The translations under genes were made by a program, and so were the position numbers. Below the pieces are notes generated by a model, which did no database searches, was not told the origin of the DNA, and saw only the letters and a list, made by a program, of their open reading frames with translations. From Rhodobiaceae bacterium (GTDB taxonomy: Bacteria > Pseudomonadota > Alphaproteobacteria > MED-G09), in NCBI GenBank assembly GCA_002704345.1, contig PAGD01000028.1, forward strand, positions 43,360 through 68,229: DNA of 24,870 nucleotides, in the 5' to 3' direction. Positions 1-8,834 of the stretch are shown here, one piece after another. How positions within the stretch are numbered: position 1 is the first letter of the stretch; every line of letters starts with the position of its first letter.

Positions 1-140
1 ACAAACAACTACAAAAAAAATTGCATAATATCAATTCATATTAAAATAAGTTCATAAACTTTATAGCAAAATCTTGCCTTTTATTATTCAAAGATACACT
101 ATGCAGAAAATTTTATAAAAAACTTTAAGGTTGTTTTGAT

Positions 141-2042
141 ATGTTAGATTTTTTAAGAAAAAATGCTACTGGTCCATTGGGCATTGCTCTGATTATTTTA
201 TTAGTCTTTGCTTTTTCAATTTGGGGTGTTGGTGATATATTTAGAGGCTATAATGCAAATATTTTAGCAAAAATAGGAGATAGAGAGGTTAATTCGCAAA
301 ACTATTTATTTAGGTTTAATAGAGAAATAAATAGAGTCTCAAATCAGCTCAATAGATTGGTTAGTTCGGAAGAAGCAAGGAATTCAGGTCTACATTTTCA
401 AGTACTTGATAGATTGATAGTTGAAACATCTATCAATGCGTCTGGAGACGAAATTAATCTAAAAGCATCAGAGGAGGCATTAAAGAAAAGAATCTTATCA
501 ACAAATGCATTTAAAAATGCCTTTAACCAATTCGATAAAAATATTTTTGACCAGGTTTTAAGGCAAAATGGTCTAACTGAAGATGCTTATCTTGCTATTG
601 AGGCGGATTTCCATATTCAAGAACAACTTTCTAAATCGATATTTACTAATATCAATCCTCCAAGCTCACTTAATAATTTATTGTACAAATATCAATTTGA
701 GAGAAGGAATGTTGATTATATAATAATAAGTCCCAAAAATAATATTGGCTCAGATCAAATTAGTGACGAGAGTTCTCTAAATTTTTATAATCAAAATAAA
801 AATAAATATTTAACTGAAGAAACTAGAGACTTTTCATTTATATCGTTGATTATAAATGATATTTCTTCAAGTTTTGATATTAAAAATGAGGAAGTAATCA
901 GTTATTATGAAGATAATAAATATGATTATTTTGAACCTGAAAAAAGATCCTATGACCTAGTGCCGTTTACCTCAGAAAAAGAAGCCTTAAAAGCTATGGA
1001 AAATTATAGTTTAAATAGCGATTTTGAAAAATTACTTAGCGATAGAGGTTTAGAAAAAACTGATGTTGATCAAGGGTTGATAACTGATAATGAGGGAATT
1101 ACTGATGAAATCTCAACTAAAGCCTTTAATGCCAATATTAATGAGCTAACCGGTCCAGTTGATAGTCCTTTTGGTCCATCATTAATATTTGTTAGGGAAA
1201 TAATTCCAGAAAAAGAAATGCTTCTTGATGAAGTTAGAGCTGAAGTAATTTTATCTATCCAAAAACTTAAAGCTCAGGATAATATATATGAGCTTTATGC
1301 AAGCATTGAAGACTCAAGAGCAAGTGGAAAGACTTTGGAGGAGATAGCCGCAGAAAATCAACTTCCAATTCAAATACTGGATTCTGTATCTAATATAGGA
1401 AAAAAAATTGACGGTAGCTATATTAATACCCCACTTAGAGAAATTATTATTGAAAATGTTTTTGGTAATGAAACTGATGTTGAAATTGATCCTGTTGAGG
1501 ACGAGGAAGGTAATATAGTTTTCATAAGAGTCGATAATATAAACTCACCAAAACAAATACCATTCAGTGAAGTTTCAAATGATATAAAGATAACAATAGC
1601 TGAAAATCAATCAATTTCTGAAATGCAATTAGAGGCTTTAGAGATATATAATAATCTAAAATCTGAAAATAATAACTTAGAGTACACATCAGATAAAAAT
1701 GATATTGCTATAGCTAAGAGTGGTCTTCTAAGTAGATCGTCAACAAATGAAATATTCTCTGAGGAAGCTTTAGTTGAAATTTTTAAAGCTGATAAAGGAT
1801 CAAGTTTTATGTCAAATGTAGGAATTGGAAATAGTAAAATTATTGGAATTATAACCAATGTCTCTTTGTTGGATAAGACTGAAAAAAGAATTGAATCTAT
1901 AAATACCGTTAATAAACAGAGACTTGAAAATGATTTAGCTTATTCATTAGCTGAAGAACATCAAAAAGAGTTATCAGCTGAAATTTTTCCGGAAAGATTA
2001 GAGGCTCTTTTTGAAACACAGGAATCTGAAGGATCATTTTAA
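141..2042 (+). CDS. ppiD: Membrane-anchored periplasmic chaperone / peptidyl-prolyl isomerase, PpiD/SurA family
   Basis: The 633-residue product has a short cytoplasmic start (MLDFLRKNATG), one membrane segment at about residues 12-31, then a long periplasmic part. This is the PpiD layout: an anchored chaperone that helps outer-membrane and secreted proteins fold after they leave the Sec channel. Residues 40-170 resemble the SurA N-terminal helical chaperone region. A parvulin-like (rotamase) domain lies around 270-355, beginning EPEKRSYDLVPF and ending with the family-like SPFGPSLIFVREI. Its central part looks diverged, so isomerase activity is uncertain; the parvulin domain of E. coli PpiD is also reported to be inactive. 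The start follows an AAGG sequence about ten bases upstream. trpE begins three bases after the stop codon, so the genes are probably cotranscribed. The family call is firm; exact substrates are unknown. Confidence 0.85.
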   Translation: MLDFLRKNATGPLGIALIILLVFAFSIWGVGDIFRGYNANILAKIGDREVNSQNYLFRFNREINRVSNQLNRLVSSEEARNSGLHFQVLDRLIVETSINASGDEINLKASEEALKKRILSTNAFKNAFNQFDKNIFDQVLRQNGLTEDAYLAIEADFHIQEQLSKSIFTNINPPSSLNNLLYKYQFERRNVDYIIISPKNNIGSDQISDESSLNFYNQNKNKYLTEETRDFSFISLIINDISSSFDIKNEEVISYYEDNKYDYFEPEKRSYDLVPFTSEKEALKAMENYSLNSDFEKLLSDRGLEKTDVDQGLITDNEGITDEISTKAFNANINELTGPVDSPFGPSLIFVREIIPEKEMLLDEVRAEVILSIQKLKAQDNIYELYASIEDSRASGKTLEEIAAENQLPIQILDSVSNIGKKIDGSYINTPLREIIIENVFGNETDVEIDPVEDEEGNIVFIRVDNINSPKQIPFSEVSNDIKITIAENQSISEMQLEALEIYNNLKSENNNLEYTSDKNDIAIAKSGLLSRSSTNEIFSEEALVEIFKADKGSSFMSNVGIGNSKIIGIITNVSLLDKTEKRIESINTVNKQRLENDLAYSLAEEHQKELSAEIFPERLEALFETQESEGSF

Positions 2043-2045
2043 ATA

Positions 2046-3539
2046 ATGGAAGATATTATTCTTGAGCCAAAATTTATAGACTTTAAAGAAAAATATGAAA
2101 AAAATATTTCTCAAGTTGTGGGTTTTAAATTTTCTAATACTGAAAAAACGATAACATCATCATTTTTAAAGACATCAAAAAATGATAAAAATTCGTTTTT
2201 ATTTGAGTCACTTGAGGATGGGGATACAAAGGGAAGATTTTCAATAATAGGCTTAAAACCTGACTTAATTTTTAAAGTAATTGATAATCAATCAATAATT
2301 GAAGAGAATGGAAGTGAGGTATCGAGAGAGCATAATCAAGTTAATAAAAATATTAAAAAATTTATTAAAGATAGTCATCTTGAAATTCCTAAAAATATCC
2401 CATCAGTTGCAGCAGGTGTTTATGGTTATATTGGTTATGACTTTGTCAGAAATATTGAGGTTCTTCCAAATCAAAATAAAGACGCCCTAGGTATTCCAGA
2501 TATTATTCTATTGAGGCCATCTATAATTATAGTTTTTGATAATGTATCTAAAGAAATATCAATATTCTCATGCTCAAGACCTAAAGAAAATCAAACGGCT
2601 GAAGAAAACTACCAAGATATAGAGAAGAGTATTAAAGAAACATTTATCAACCTAAACAATGAGGTAATTGAAGAAGGTGAATATTCTAAACAAAAGAATT
2701 TGGAAACACCAAAATCAAATACATCAAAGGATGAGTATTTCGAAATGGTAAAAAAGGCTAGAGAATATATTATCGCTGGAGATATATTTCAGGTTGTTCC
2801 CAGTCAAAGATTTTTTACTCCATTTAAAATATCACCATTTAAACTATACGAATCATTAAGAAAAATAAATCCCTCACCTTATATGTATTATTTGAATTTA
2901 GAAGATTTTCACATAGTTGGCTCAAGTCCAGAAACACTCGTTAAAACGGAAAATAATAAAATAACAATTAAGCCAATTGCAGGAACAAGACTTAAACAAA
3001 AACACTCTAATAGAGAACTTGAGAAAGAGCTTCTTTCTGACCCTAAGGAAAGAGCTGAACATCTAATGTTACTAGACCTTGGCAGGAATGATGTTGGTAG
3101 AGTTGCTAAAATTGGTTCAATTGAAGTTAAAAATCCATTTAGTATTCAGGAAACTTCGAATTTAATACATATAGTTTCAACTGTAGAAGGAGATTTAAAG
3201 CAAGGTGAAGATCAAATATCGTCATTATCAGCAGGGTTTCCAGCTGGTACTGTTTCGGGAGCTCCAAAAATAAGAGCAATGGAAATAATAGATGAATTAG
3301 AAAAAGAAAAAAGAGGAATATATGCTGGTGCTGTTGGCTATTTTTCCGCCAATGGAGATATGGATACTGCTATAGCGTTAAGAACGGCAGTAATAAAAGA
3401 TAAAATGATGTATGTTCAAGCTGGTGGTGGAGTTGTATATGACTCAAATGAGGAATATGAATACAATGAAACTGTTAATAAGTCTCAAGCACTCTTTAAA
3501 GCCGCTAAGGACGCAATTTTAAATAACTCGAAAGAATAA
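2046..3539 (+). CDS. trpE: Anthranilate synthase component I
   Basis: TrpE converts chorismate and ammonia (from TrpG) to anthranilate, the first committed step of tryptophan synthesis. The 497-residue length is normal. The N-terminal domain carries FLFES at 51-55, equivalent to the LLES element of the tryptophan feedback site, and NPSPYMYY at 275-282 is the second part of that pocket, so the enzyme is probably feedback-inhibited. The chorismate-binding domain shows GSSPETLVK (292-300), IAGTR (311-315), [11 protein letters not shown] (343-353), [12 protein letters not shown] (397-408) and [11 protein letters not shown] (457-467). These separate it from PabB and isochorismate synthases mainly through the intact Trp-site motifs and its position before trpG. 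The protein contains no tryptophan. The start lies three bases after ppiD, with AAGGA about a dozen bases upstream. No leader peptide or attenuator precedes it. Confidence 0.96.
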   Translation: MEDIILEPKFIDFKEKYEKNISQVVGFKFSNTEKTITSSFLKTSKNDKNSFLFESLEDGDTKGRFSIIGLKPDLIFKVIDNQSIIEENGSEVSREHNQVNKNIKKFIKDSHLEIPKNIPSVAAGVYGYIGYDFVRNIEVLPNQNKDALGIPDIILLRPSIIIVFDNVSKEISIFSCSRPKENQTAEENYQDIEKSIKETFINLNNEVIEEGEYSKQKNLETPKSNTSKDEYFEMVKKAREYIIAGDIFQVVPSQRFFTPFKISPFKLYESLRKINPSPYMYYLNLEDFHIVGSSPETLVKTENNKITIKPIAGTRLKQKHSNRELEKELLSDPKERAEHLMLLDLGRNDVGRVAKIGSIEVKNPFSIQETSNLIHIVSTVEGDLKQGEDQISSLSAGFPAGTVSGAPKIRAMEIIDELEKEKRGIYAGAVGYFSANGDMDTAIALRTAVIKDKMMYVQAGGGVVYDSNEEYEYNETVNKSQALFKAAKDAILNNSKE

Positions 3540-3540
3540 A

Positions 3541-4107
3541 ATGATAATACTGATAGATAACTATGATAGCTTTACTTGGAACCTTTATCACTTTCTAGGT
3601 GATTTAGGCGCTGAAACGCAGGTAATCAGGAATGACAAAATTTCTGTTTCAGAGGTTATTGATTTAAAGCCAAAACAAATAGTTATATCCCCAGGACCAT
3701 GTGATCCGAGTTATGCTGGAATCTCTATGGATTTAGTTGTCGAGGCTATAAAAAGAGATCTTCCCCTACTCGGAGTATGTTTAGGACATCAGTCAATAGC
3801 TCAATCTTTAGGTGGAAAAATTATAAAATGCGATGAAATCGTTCATGGAAAAGTAAATATAATCAACAATGATCAAAAAGGTTTGTTTAAAAATCTTCCA
3901 AAAACATTTAATGCTACAAGATACCACTCCTTAGTAATATCAAAAGATAATTTACCTAAAAATTTAGAAATTTCAGCTACTACAGATGAAGGCATTATTA
4001 TGGGTGTGAGACATAAAAGCTCACCTATAGAGGGAATACAATTCCATCCTGAAAGCATAGCAACTGAATATGGTCACAAGATATTAGAGAACTTTTTGAG
4101 TCTATAA
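3541..4107 (+). CDS. trpG: Anthranilate synthase component II (glutamine amidotransferase)
   Basis: This 188-residue class I glutamine amidotransferase releases ammonia from glutamine for TrpE. The catalytic triad is visible: Cys80 in GVCLGHQ, and His169 and Glu171 in FHPES. The oxyanion motif SPGPCDP (50-56) and the N-terminal IDNYDSFTWNL are typical of TrpG/PabA. In many bacteria the same subunit also serves PabB in folate synthesis. No pabB is present in this window, so that dual role can only be suspected. It starts one base after the trpE stop and ends directly against the trpD start, consistent with translational coupling and matched subunit amounts. It is a separate gene, not fused to trpE or trpD as in some other proteobacteria. 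Confidence 0.95.
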   Translation: MIILIDNYDSFTWNLYHFLGDLGAETQVIRNDKISVSEVIDLKPKQIVISPGPCDPSYAGISMDLVVEAIKRDLPLLGVCLGHQSIAQSLGGKIIKCDEIVHGKVNIINNDQKGLFKNLPKTFNATRYHSLVISKDNLPKNLEISATTDEGIIMGVRHKSSPIEGIQFHPESIATEYGHKILENFLSL

Positions 4108-5121
4108 ATGGAAAAATTTGAAGAAATATTATCTAAAATACCCCAAGAAAATGGTTTATCTGAGGATGAATGTGTTTTTTCTTTTAATTATATTTTAGAA
4201 GGTAAGGCAACTGATAAACAAATAGAAAAATTTCTTCTTGGCTTAAGGTCTAGAGGCGAAACAATTCAAGAGATTACAGCTGCAACTAAAGTAATGAGAG
4301 ATAAATCTTCGAAAGTTTCAGCTCCAAATAATGCAATTGATACATGTGGCACTGGAGGAAGTGGATCTGGTAAATATAATATATCTACCGCTGCCTCATT
4401 GGTAGCTGCAGGAGCTGGTTCAATTATAGCAAAGCACGGAAATAGGTCTTTATCATCAAAGTCAGGGTCATCTCAAGTATTAGAAGAATTAGGTGTTAAG
4501 CTAGATATAGAATCTACAAAAATAACTGAGTGCATGAAAAAATCCAATATAGGTTTTATGTTTGCTCCAAATCACCACCCCGCAATGAAGTTTGTTGGAC
4601 CCGTAAGGCAGAGGCTAGGAGTAAGAACTATATTTAATATATTAGGTCCTTTATCTAATCCAGCAAATGTAAAAAAACAATTAATTGGAGTTTTTGATAA
4701 AAAATGGCTTAAACCAATGGCTGAGACACTTAAAAATCTTGGCTCATTAAGGGCTTTATTAGTTAATGGGTCGGATGGGTTCGATGAATTAACAACAACT
4801 GGGGTATCATATGTAGTTGAATTAAATGATAGTAATATTAAAACTTATGAAGTTAACCCTAAAGAATTAGGTTTAGAGCTATCAAATCTGAGTGATTTAA
4901 TTGGTGGTGACCCCGCACAAAATGCAAAAAAAATTATTCAACTTCTTAATGGAGAGGAAGGTCCTTATAGGGATATAGTATTATTAAATTCTGCAGCCGC
5001 TTTATATGTGGATGATAAAGTAAAAAATATTAAAGATGGTATGGAACTATCAAGATACTCAATCGATAAAGGTCTTGCTAAATCGGCTTTAGAAAAATTA
5101 AAAAAAATATCAAACTCATGA
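4108..5121 (+). CDS. trpD: Anthranilate phosphoribosyltransferase
   Basis: TrpD joins anthranilate to phosphoribosyl pyrophosphate, giving phosphoribosyl-anthranilate, the second step of the pathway. The 337-residue length is normal for the monofunctional enzyme. The PRPP-binding loop GTGGSG lies at 81-86 after DTC, followed by KHGNRS at 109-114; further on are APNHHPAMK, RQRLGVRTIFNILGPLSNPA and the metal-binding region NGSDGFDELTTTG. All family motifs are intact. The ATG directly follows the trpG stop, with no intergenic base. The last four bases overlap the trpC start (ATGA), a common sign of coupled translation. Only one tryptophan residue is present. Confidence 0.96.
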   Translation: MEKFEEILSKIPQENGLSEDECVFSFNYILEGKATDKQIEKFLLGLRSRGETIQEITAATKVMRDKSSKVSAPNNAIDTCGTGGSGSGKYNISTAASLVAAGAGSIIAKHGNRSLSSKSGSSQVLEELGVKLDIESTKITECMKKSNIGFMFAPNHHPAMKFVGPVRQRLGVRTIFNILGPLSNPANVKKQLIGVFDKKWLKPMAETLKNLGSLRALLVNGSDGFDELTTTGVSYVVELNDSNIKTYEVNPKELGLELSNLSDLIGGDPAQNAKKIIQLLNGEEGPYRDIVLLNSAAALYVDDKVKNIKDGMELSRYSIDKGLAKSALEKLKKISNS

Positions 5122-5912
5122 AAAATATTCTTCAGGAAATAGTTAACTACAAAAAGATTGAAATTGAAAAATCAAAGAAAATGATTTCAGTTGAAATTCT
5201 AAACAAAAAAATTAAGTCGCTATCCAAACCATTAAAATTTTTAGATGAGCTGAGGAATAAGAATGAAGTGGGAAAGGCAGGAATTATTGCTGAAGTAAAA
5301 AAAGCAAGCCCATCAAAAGGTATTATTAAAAAAGACTTTAATCATATAGAAATAGCCAAAGAATATGAAAAAGGTGGTGCGGCATGCCTATCTATATTAA
5401 CTGATACTCCGTCATTTCAAGGATCACCTCAATATTTAAAAGATATAAGAAGGAATACAAAACTTCCTATTCTTCGAAAGGATTTTATAATTGATACCTA
5501 TCAAATTATTGAATCTAGGTCTTGGGGGGCAGATTGTATTCTTTTGATAATGAAAATTTTAAAAAACAAAGAACTTTCAAAATTAATTAATATTTGTAAT
5601 GAAATGAATATGGATATTTTGTTTGAAATCAACTCCCAAGAAGAGTTAGAGAGATTATTACCATTTAATCCTAAGATGATAGGAATTAATAATCGAAATC
5701 TAGAAAATTTTGAAACTGATATCGAAAATAGCATTAAAATTAAGAAAAATATCCCCGACGATATACTTGTTATTAGTGAATCAGGAATTAATGACGTTAA
5801 AGACATTAGTTATTTAGGTAAGCATAATATTAATAACTTTCTTATAGGTGAAAGGTTGATGCGTTCAAAAAATATTAGTGGCGAATTAAGTAAACTAGTT
5901 AATAAGGAATAA
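5118..5912 (+). CDS. trpC: Indole-3-glycerol-phosphate synthase
   Basis: TrpC closes the indole ring, turning carboxyphenylamino-deoxyribulose phosphate into indole-3-glycerol phosphate. The 264-residue TIM-barrel protein is monofunctional, with no fused TrpF. Diagnostic segments are EVKKASPSKG (59-68, including the substrate-binding lysine), ILTDTPSFQGS, LRKDFIID (119-126), the GINNRNL strand, and ISESGI followed by FLIGERLM near the C terminus, which binds phosphate. trpF, trpB and trpA are not in the window, so the tryptophan genes are split between at least two loci, as is usual in alphaproteobacteria. The gene overlaps trpD by four bases and is followed after two bases by moaC. Confidence 0.96.
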   Translation: MKNILQEIVNYKKIEIEKSKKMISVEILNKKIKSLSKPLKFLDELRNKNEVGKAGIIAEVKKASPSKGIIKKDFNHIEIAKEYEKGGAACLSILTDTPSFQGSPQYLKDIRRNTKLPILRKDFIIDTYQIIESRSWGADCILLIMKILKNKELSKLINICNEMNMDILFEINSQEELERLLPFNPKMIGINNRNLENFETDIENSIKIKKNIPDDILVISESGINDVKDISYLGKHNINNFLIGERLMRSKNISGELSKLVNKE

Positions 5913-5914
5913 TT

Positions 5915-6391
5915 ATGAAAAAACCTTCCCATCTCAATCAAAAAGGCGAAGCTCATATGGTTGATATAAGCCAAAAGGAAGAAACAAAAAGAAAAGCAAA
6001 AGCGGAAGGTTTTGTTAAGGTAAAAAAAAGTACAATAGAGACCATTAAAAAAGGAAATCTTGATAAAGGAGATCTATTTGGTTCTGCTAGAATAGCAGGT
6101 ATAATGGCTGCAAAAAAAACTTCTGATCTAATTCCGCTTTGCCATATTCTCTCAATCTCATCAATAAATATTGATATAACTATTATCAAAAATAATATTC
6201 ATATCTCTTGTGAGGTAATCAATAAGGGTCAAACTGGTGTAGAAATGGAAGCCCTTACAGCAGTTTCAGTATCATGCCTGACAATTTACGATATGATAAA
6301 GGGAATAGACAGAGAAGCAATTATATCAGAAATCAAACTTATAAATAAAAGTGGTGGAAAATCAGGTGAATGGTCAAGAAATGAAAATTAA
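5915..6391 (+). CDS. moaC: Cyclic pyranopterin monophosphate synthase (molybdenum cofactor step 1)
   Basis: MoaC works after the radical-SAM enzyme MoaA and rearranges 3',8-cyclo-GTP to cyclic pyranopterin monophosphate, the first stable precursor of molybdenum cofactor. The 158-residue length fits. Residues corresponding to the active site are present: Lys51 in LDKGDLFGSARIAGI, His77 in LIPLCH, Glu110 and Glu112 in GVEMEALTAVS, and Asp126 and Lys129 in YDMIKG. The start sits two bases after trpC, and the 3' end overlaps the next gene, moeA, by 11 bases. The trpC-moaC-moeA-lexA order is typical of alphaproteobacteria. moaA, moaD, moaE and moaB/mog must lie elsewhere, because none is visible here. 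Confidence 0.95.
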   Translation: MKKPSHLNQKGEAHMVDISQKEETKRKAKAEGFVKVKKSTIETIKKGNLDKGDLFGSARIAGIMAAKKTSDLIPLCHILSISSINIDITIIKNNIHISCEVINKGQTGVEMEALTAVSVSCLTIYDMIKGIDREAIISEIKLINKSGGKSGEWSRNEN

Positions 6392-7580
6392 TTCTGTTAA
6401 AGAGGCTAAAAAAATAATTTTAGATTCGATAAAACCCATCACCAAAACTGAAATAATTAATCTCGATAAATGCATAAATCGTATTCTAAAAAATACTTTA
6501 TCTTCAAAAAGAACCCAACCTTCATTTGATACCTCATCAATGGACGGGTATGCAATTTCAAAGAAAAATATAAAAAAATTTCCTTTAAGGCTTAAAGTTA
6601 AAGATGAAATTAAAGCAGGTGATATTCCGAAGTTTTCTCTAAAACCTGGTTATGCGATTAGAGTTTTTACTGGCTCTTTTCTTCCAAAAGGTACTGAAAG
6701 AGTTGTATTGCAAGAATATTGCAAAAAAGACAATAATGAAATCTTAATAAATAAATTAGGAACAGACAAATATATAAGAAAACAGGGGGAAGATTTTTTT
6801 AAAGGTGAAAGCCTTCTTACCAACGCTTGCTTATTAGATGCAAATAAAATTGCGCTAGCGGGCGCAATGAATTTTAAAAAGCTAGAAGTTTATAAGAAAC
6901 CAAAAATAGCTGTTCTAGCAAATGGAAATGAACTTAGTGAGCCTGGTGAGAGATTAAGCTTATTTAAACAACCAGCTTCAACAAAGCCGGCTATCATGAT
7001 GCTAATTAAAGAATGGGGAGGAGTGCCAATTGATCTAGGTATTGCCAAAGATACAGTCAAATCACTTAAAGCTAAACTTAAGAAAGGTCTAAAGTTTGAC
7101 ATGATTATTACTATAGGAGGTGCGTCGGTTGGAGATTATGATTTAGTTCAAAAATCCCTGAATGAATTAAACTTTAAGTTAAATTTTTGGAAAATTAACA
7201 TGAGACCGGGAAAGCCTCTGATGTTCGGTCAGTCCGGTAATACTCCTATTCTCGGCCTCCCTGGTAACCCTGTTTCATCCATTGTGTGTTCTCATTTATT
7301 CTTAAAGCAATCAATATATAAATTACAAAATTATCACTTTGAAGAAAATATAAACAAATTAAAGCTATCAAAAAATTTGCCCCCTAACGGAGATAGAGAG
7401 CATTATATAAGAGGTTATATTAGTAAAAACTCAAAAAATGAACTTTTAGCAACTCCAATTAATAATCAAGATAGCGCATCGCTTTCATCGCTTTCAAAAG
7501 CAAATATTTTAATTATAAGAAAACCAAAAGAGAAAAAAGCCAAAAAAAACTCTTATGCTAATATCATAAATTTAAAATAA
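6381..7580 (+). CDS. moeA: Molybdopterin molybdenumtransferase
   Basis: MoeA inserts molybdate into adenylated molybdopterin to finish the cofactor. The chosen start (MKINSVKEAKK) gives 399 residues and an 11-base overlap with moaC; an upstream in-frame ATG at 6351 would add ten residues unlike the family, so I reject it. Key segments are SSMDGYAIS (52-60), RVFTGSFLPKGTERVV (94-109), RKQGEDFFKGE (133-143), AVLANGNEL (177-185), the MoCF-domain motif GGASVGDYD (247-255), MRPGKPLMFG and the following LPGNPVSS (293-300). The C-terminal domain is short and basic, ending EKKAKKNSY and a few more residues. It is probably the last gene of the ppiD-trp-moa transcription unit, because a 92-base gap with its own promoter region follows. 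Confidence 0.94.
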   Translation: MKINSVKEAKKIILDSIKPITKTEIINLDKCINRILKNTLSSKRTQPSFDTSSMDGYAISKKNIKKFPLRLKVKDEIKAGDIPKFSLKPGYAIRVFTGSFLPKGTERVVLQEYCKKDNNEILINKLGTDKYIRKQGEDFFKGESLLTNACLLDANKIALAGAMNFKKLEVYKKPKIAVLANGNELSEPGERLSLFKQPASTKPAIMMLIKEWGGVPIDLGIAKDTVKSLKAKLKKGLKFDMIITIGGASVGDYDLVQKSLNELNFKLNFWKINMRPGKPLMFGQSGNTPILGLPGNPVSSIVCSHLFLKQSIYKLQNYHFEENINKLKLSKNLPPNGDREHYIRGYISKNSKNELLATPINNQDSASLSSLSKANILIIRKPKEKKAKKNSYANIINLK

Positions 7581-7593
7581 ATTTCGCAAAGAC

Positions 7594-7622
7594 TTGACCA
7601 AAATAGAGAACAAAAGTAAAAC
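7594..7622 (+). promoter_or_regulatory. Candidate lexA promoter
   Basis: TTGACC at 7594-7599 matches the -35 consensus at five of six positions. TAAAAC at 7617-7622, after a 17-base spacer, is a weaker -10. Transcription would start near the SOS box just downstream, so bound LexA could block it. The assignment rests on pattern and position only. Confidence 0.45.
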
Positions 7623-7625
7623 ATC

Positions 7626-7640
7626 GTTCTACTTTAGTTC
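7626..7640 (+). promoter_or_regulatory. SOS box (LexA operator), alphaproteobacterial type
   Basis: The bases read GTTC-TACTTTA-GTTC, an exact match to the direct-repeat operator GTTC-N7-GTTC known for LexA in alphaproteobacteria. It lies 33 bases before the lexA start codon and just downstream of the candidate -10, as expected for autorepression. A second, imperfect copy on the opposite strand (GAAC-N7-AAAC, 7608-7622) overlaps the -10. Confidence 0.85.
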
Positions 7641-7672
7641 TTTTTTTATAAATAAAGTTTGAGGTTTAAGTG

Positions 7673-8353
7673 ATGTTAACAAAAAAACAAAATGAGCTTT
7701 TAATATATATTAATCAAAATCTTCGTGAAACTGGAGTTGCTCCATCGTATGAGGAAATGAAAGATGCTCTAGATTTAAGATCAAAGTCAGGTATTCATCG
7801 TTTAATAAATGCACTAGAGGAGAGAGGATTTATAAGAAGACTGCCTCATAGAGCTAGAGCAATAGAAGTCACAAAACTTCCAACAGCGTCATCCCCGGAT
7901 AAGAAAGGAAATTTTTCACCAGAGTTAATTAAGGGAGATAAAGAAATTACAACTGATGATATCTTTGAGGAAACTCACGAACTTAAAATGATGGGAAAAA
8001 TAGCTGCAGGAACACCAATTGCTGCAATTGAATATGAAAAAAATAAAATTTCAGTTCCTAAGCATATGATTGGTTCAGGAGAACATTACGCATTACAAAT
8101 CGAGGGTGATTCAATGATTGGAGCTGGTATTCTTGATGGTGATACTGCAATAATAAAAAAGGCAGATGATGCATATTCTGGAGAAATTATAGTAGCTTTA
8201 ATTGATGGTGAAGAGGCAACCTTAAAAAGATTAAGGAAGAAAGGTGAGACAATTGCTCTAGAACCATCCAACTCAGCCTATGAAACAAAAATATATGGAC
8301 CAGACAGAGTTCAGGTACAAGGAACTTTAGTTGGGATTCTGAGATCTTATTAA
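7673..8353 (+). CDS. lexA: LexA repressor, SOS response regulator and self-cleaving protease
   Basis: LexA represses DNA-damage genes and cuts itself when activated RecA filaments form. From the chosen ATG the product is 226 residues. The winged-helix DNA-binding domain fills 1-66, with the conserved [20 protein letters not shown]. The cleavage site is Ala112-Gly113 in KIAAGTP, and the catalytic dyad is Ser147 in EGDSMIGAG and Lys185 in EATLKRL. The ATG at 7673 is preferred over the in-frame GTG at 7670, because GAGG at 7661-7664 is better spaced for it and MLTKKQ matches the family's usual beginning. The gene has its own promoter and SOS box, so it is autoregulated. A linker of about 40 residues (67-107), longer than in E. 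coli, is normal for alphaproteobacteria. Confidence 0.97.
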   Translation: MLTKKQNELLIYINQNLRETGVAPSYEEMKDALDLRSKSGIHRLINALEERGFIRRLPHRARAIEVTKLPTASSPDKKGNFSPELIKGDKEITTDDIFEETHELKMMGKIAAGTPIAAIEYEKNKISVPKHMIGSGEHYALQIEGDSMIGAGILDGDTAIIKKADDAYSGEIIVALIDGEEATLKRLRKKGETIALEPSNSAYETKIYGPDRVQVQGTLVGILRSY

Positions 8354-8438
8354 TTATTACTAATAGTTATTTTACTTGAATAGTATTAAGTTTTACGAAA
8401 GAATCGTATTTTAAAAATAATCTGGAAATATAACTATT

Positions 8439-8834
8439 GTGGAAGATCAAAAACAAGTTATTACTCGCTTTGCTCCATCGCCAACAGGGTATCTTCATAT
8501 CGGCGGGGTAAGAACTGCTTTATTTAACTGGTTATATGCAAAAAATAATAATGGGAAATTTCTTTTACGAATTGAAGATACAGATAGGGAGAGATCATCT
8601 CAAGACTCAATAAAGGTAATTCTTGATGGTCTAAATTGGCTTAACCTAGATTATGATGAAGAGCCTATTTATCAACATCAAAATATTAATAGACATATAG
8701 AAATTGCTAACCTTCTCCTTAAGAATGGAAAAGCATATAAATGCTGGGCTACCGAGGAAGAATTAAGCCTTATGAGAGAAGAGGCAAAAAAAAAATGGGC
8801 TCCCTATAAAGTACAATGGAATGTGGAGAAATAA
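8439..8834 (+). CDS. gltX: Glutamyl-tRNA synthetase, N-terminal part (frame broken at A10)
   Basis: This reading frame holds the first part of GluRS, which charges tRNA-Glu with glutamate. It starts at a GTG, giving [20 protein letters not shown], and contains the class I HIGH-type signature (YLHIGG, 18-23), [16 protein letters not shown] and the [12 protein letters not shown] helix. After residue 116 the frame passes through ten A (8786-8795) and turns into 16 unrelated residues before a stop at 8832-8834. The natural continuation, reading [13 protein letters not shown], lies in the next frame, so this is one gene cut by a one-base shift, not a separate small gene. Skipping one A restores a 464-residue protein of ordinary GluRS length. 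The gap to lexA (8354-8438) shows no convincing promoter or terminator. The family is certain; whether the break is real is not. Confidence 0.85.
   Translation: MEDQKQVITRFAPSPTGYLHIGGVRTALFNWLYAKNNNGKFLLRIEDTDRERSSQDSIKVILDGLNWLNLDYDEEPIYQHQNINRHIEIANLLLKNGKAYKCWATEEELSLMREEAKKKWAPYKVQWNVEK
8786..8795 (+). repeat. A10 homopolymer at the gltX frame break
   Basis: Ten consecutive A mark the exact point where gltX changes frame. Nine would keep the gene open. It is the longest single-base run I noticed in the window; a T9 run just inside dxr and an A9 run at 9600-9608 come next. Confidence 0.9.

Noticed and set aside
74-102. TTGCCT with CACTAT or TACACT as a promoter for ppiD.
   Set aside because: The -10 matches are poor or the spacing is only 15 bases. 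A promoter must exist in or before 1-140, but I cannot place it. Nothing else is visible in that stretch.
8394-8408. Inverted repeat TACGA-AAGAA-TCGTA before gltX.
   Set aside because: A five-base stem without a T-run at the right distance; expected by chance in AT-rich sequence.
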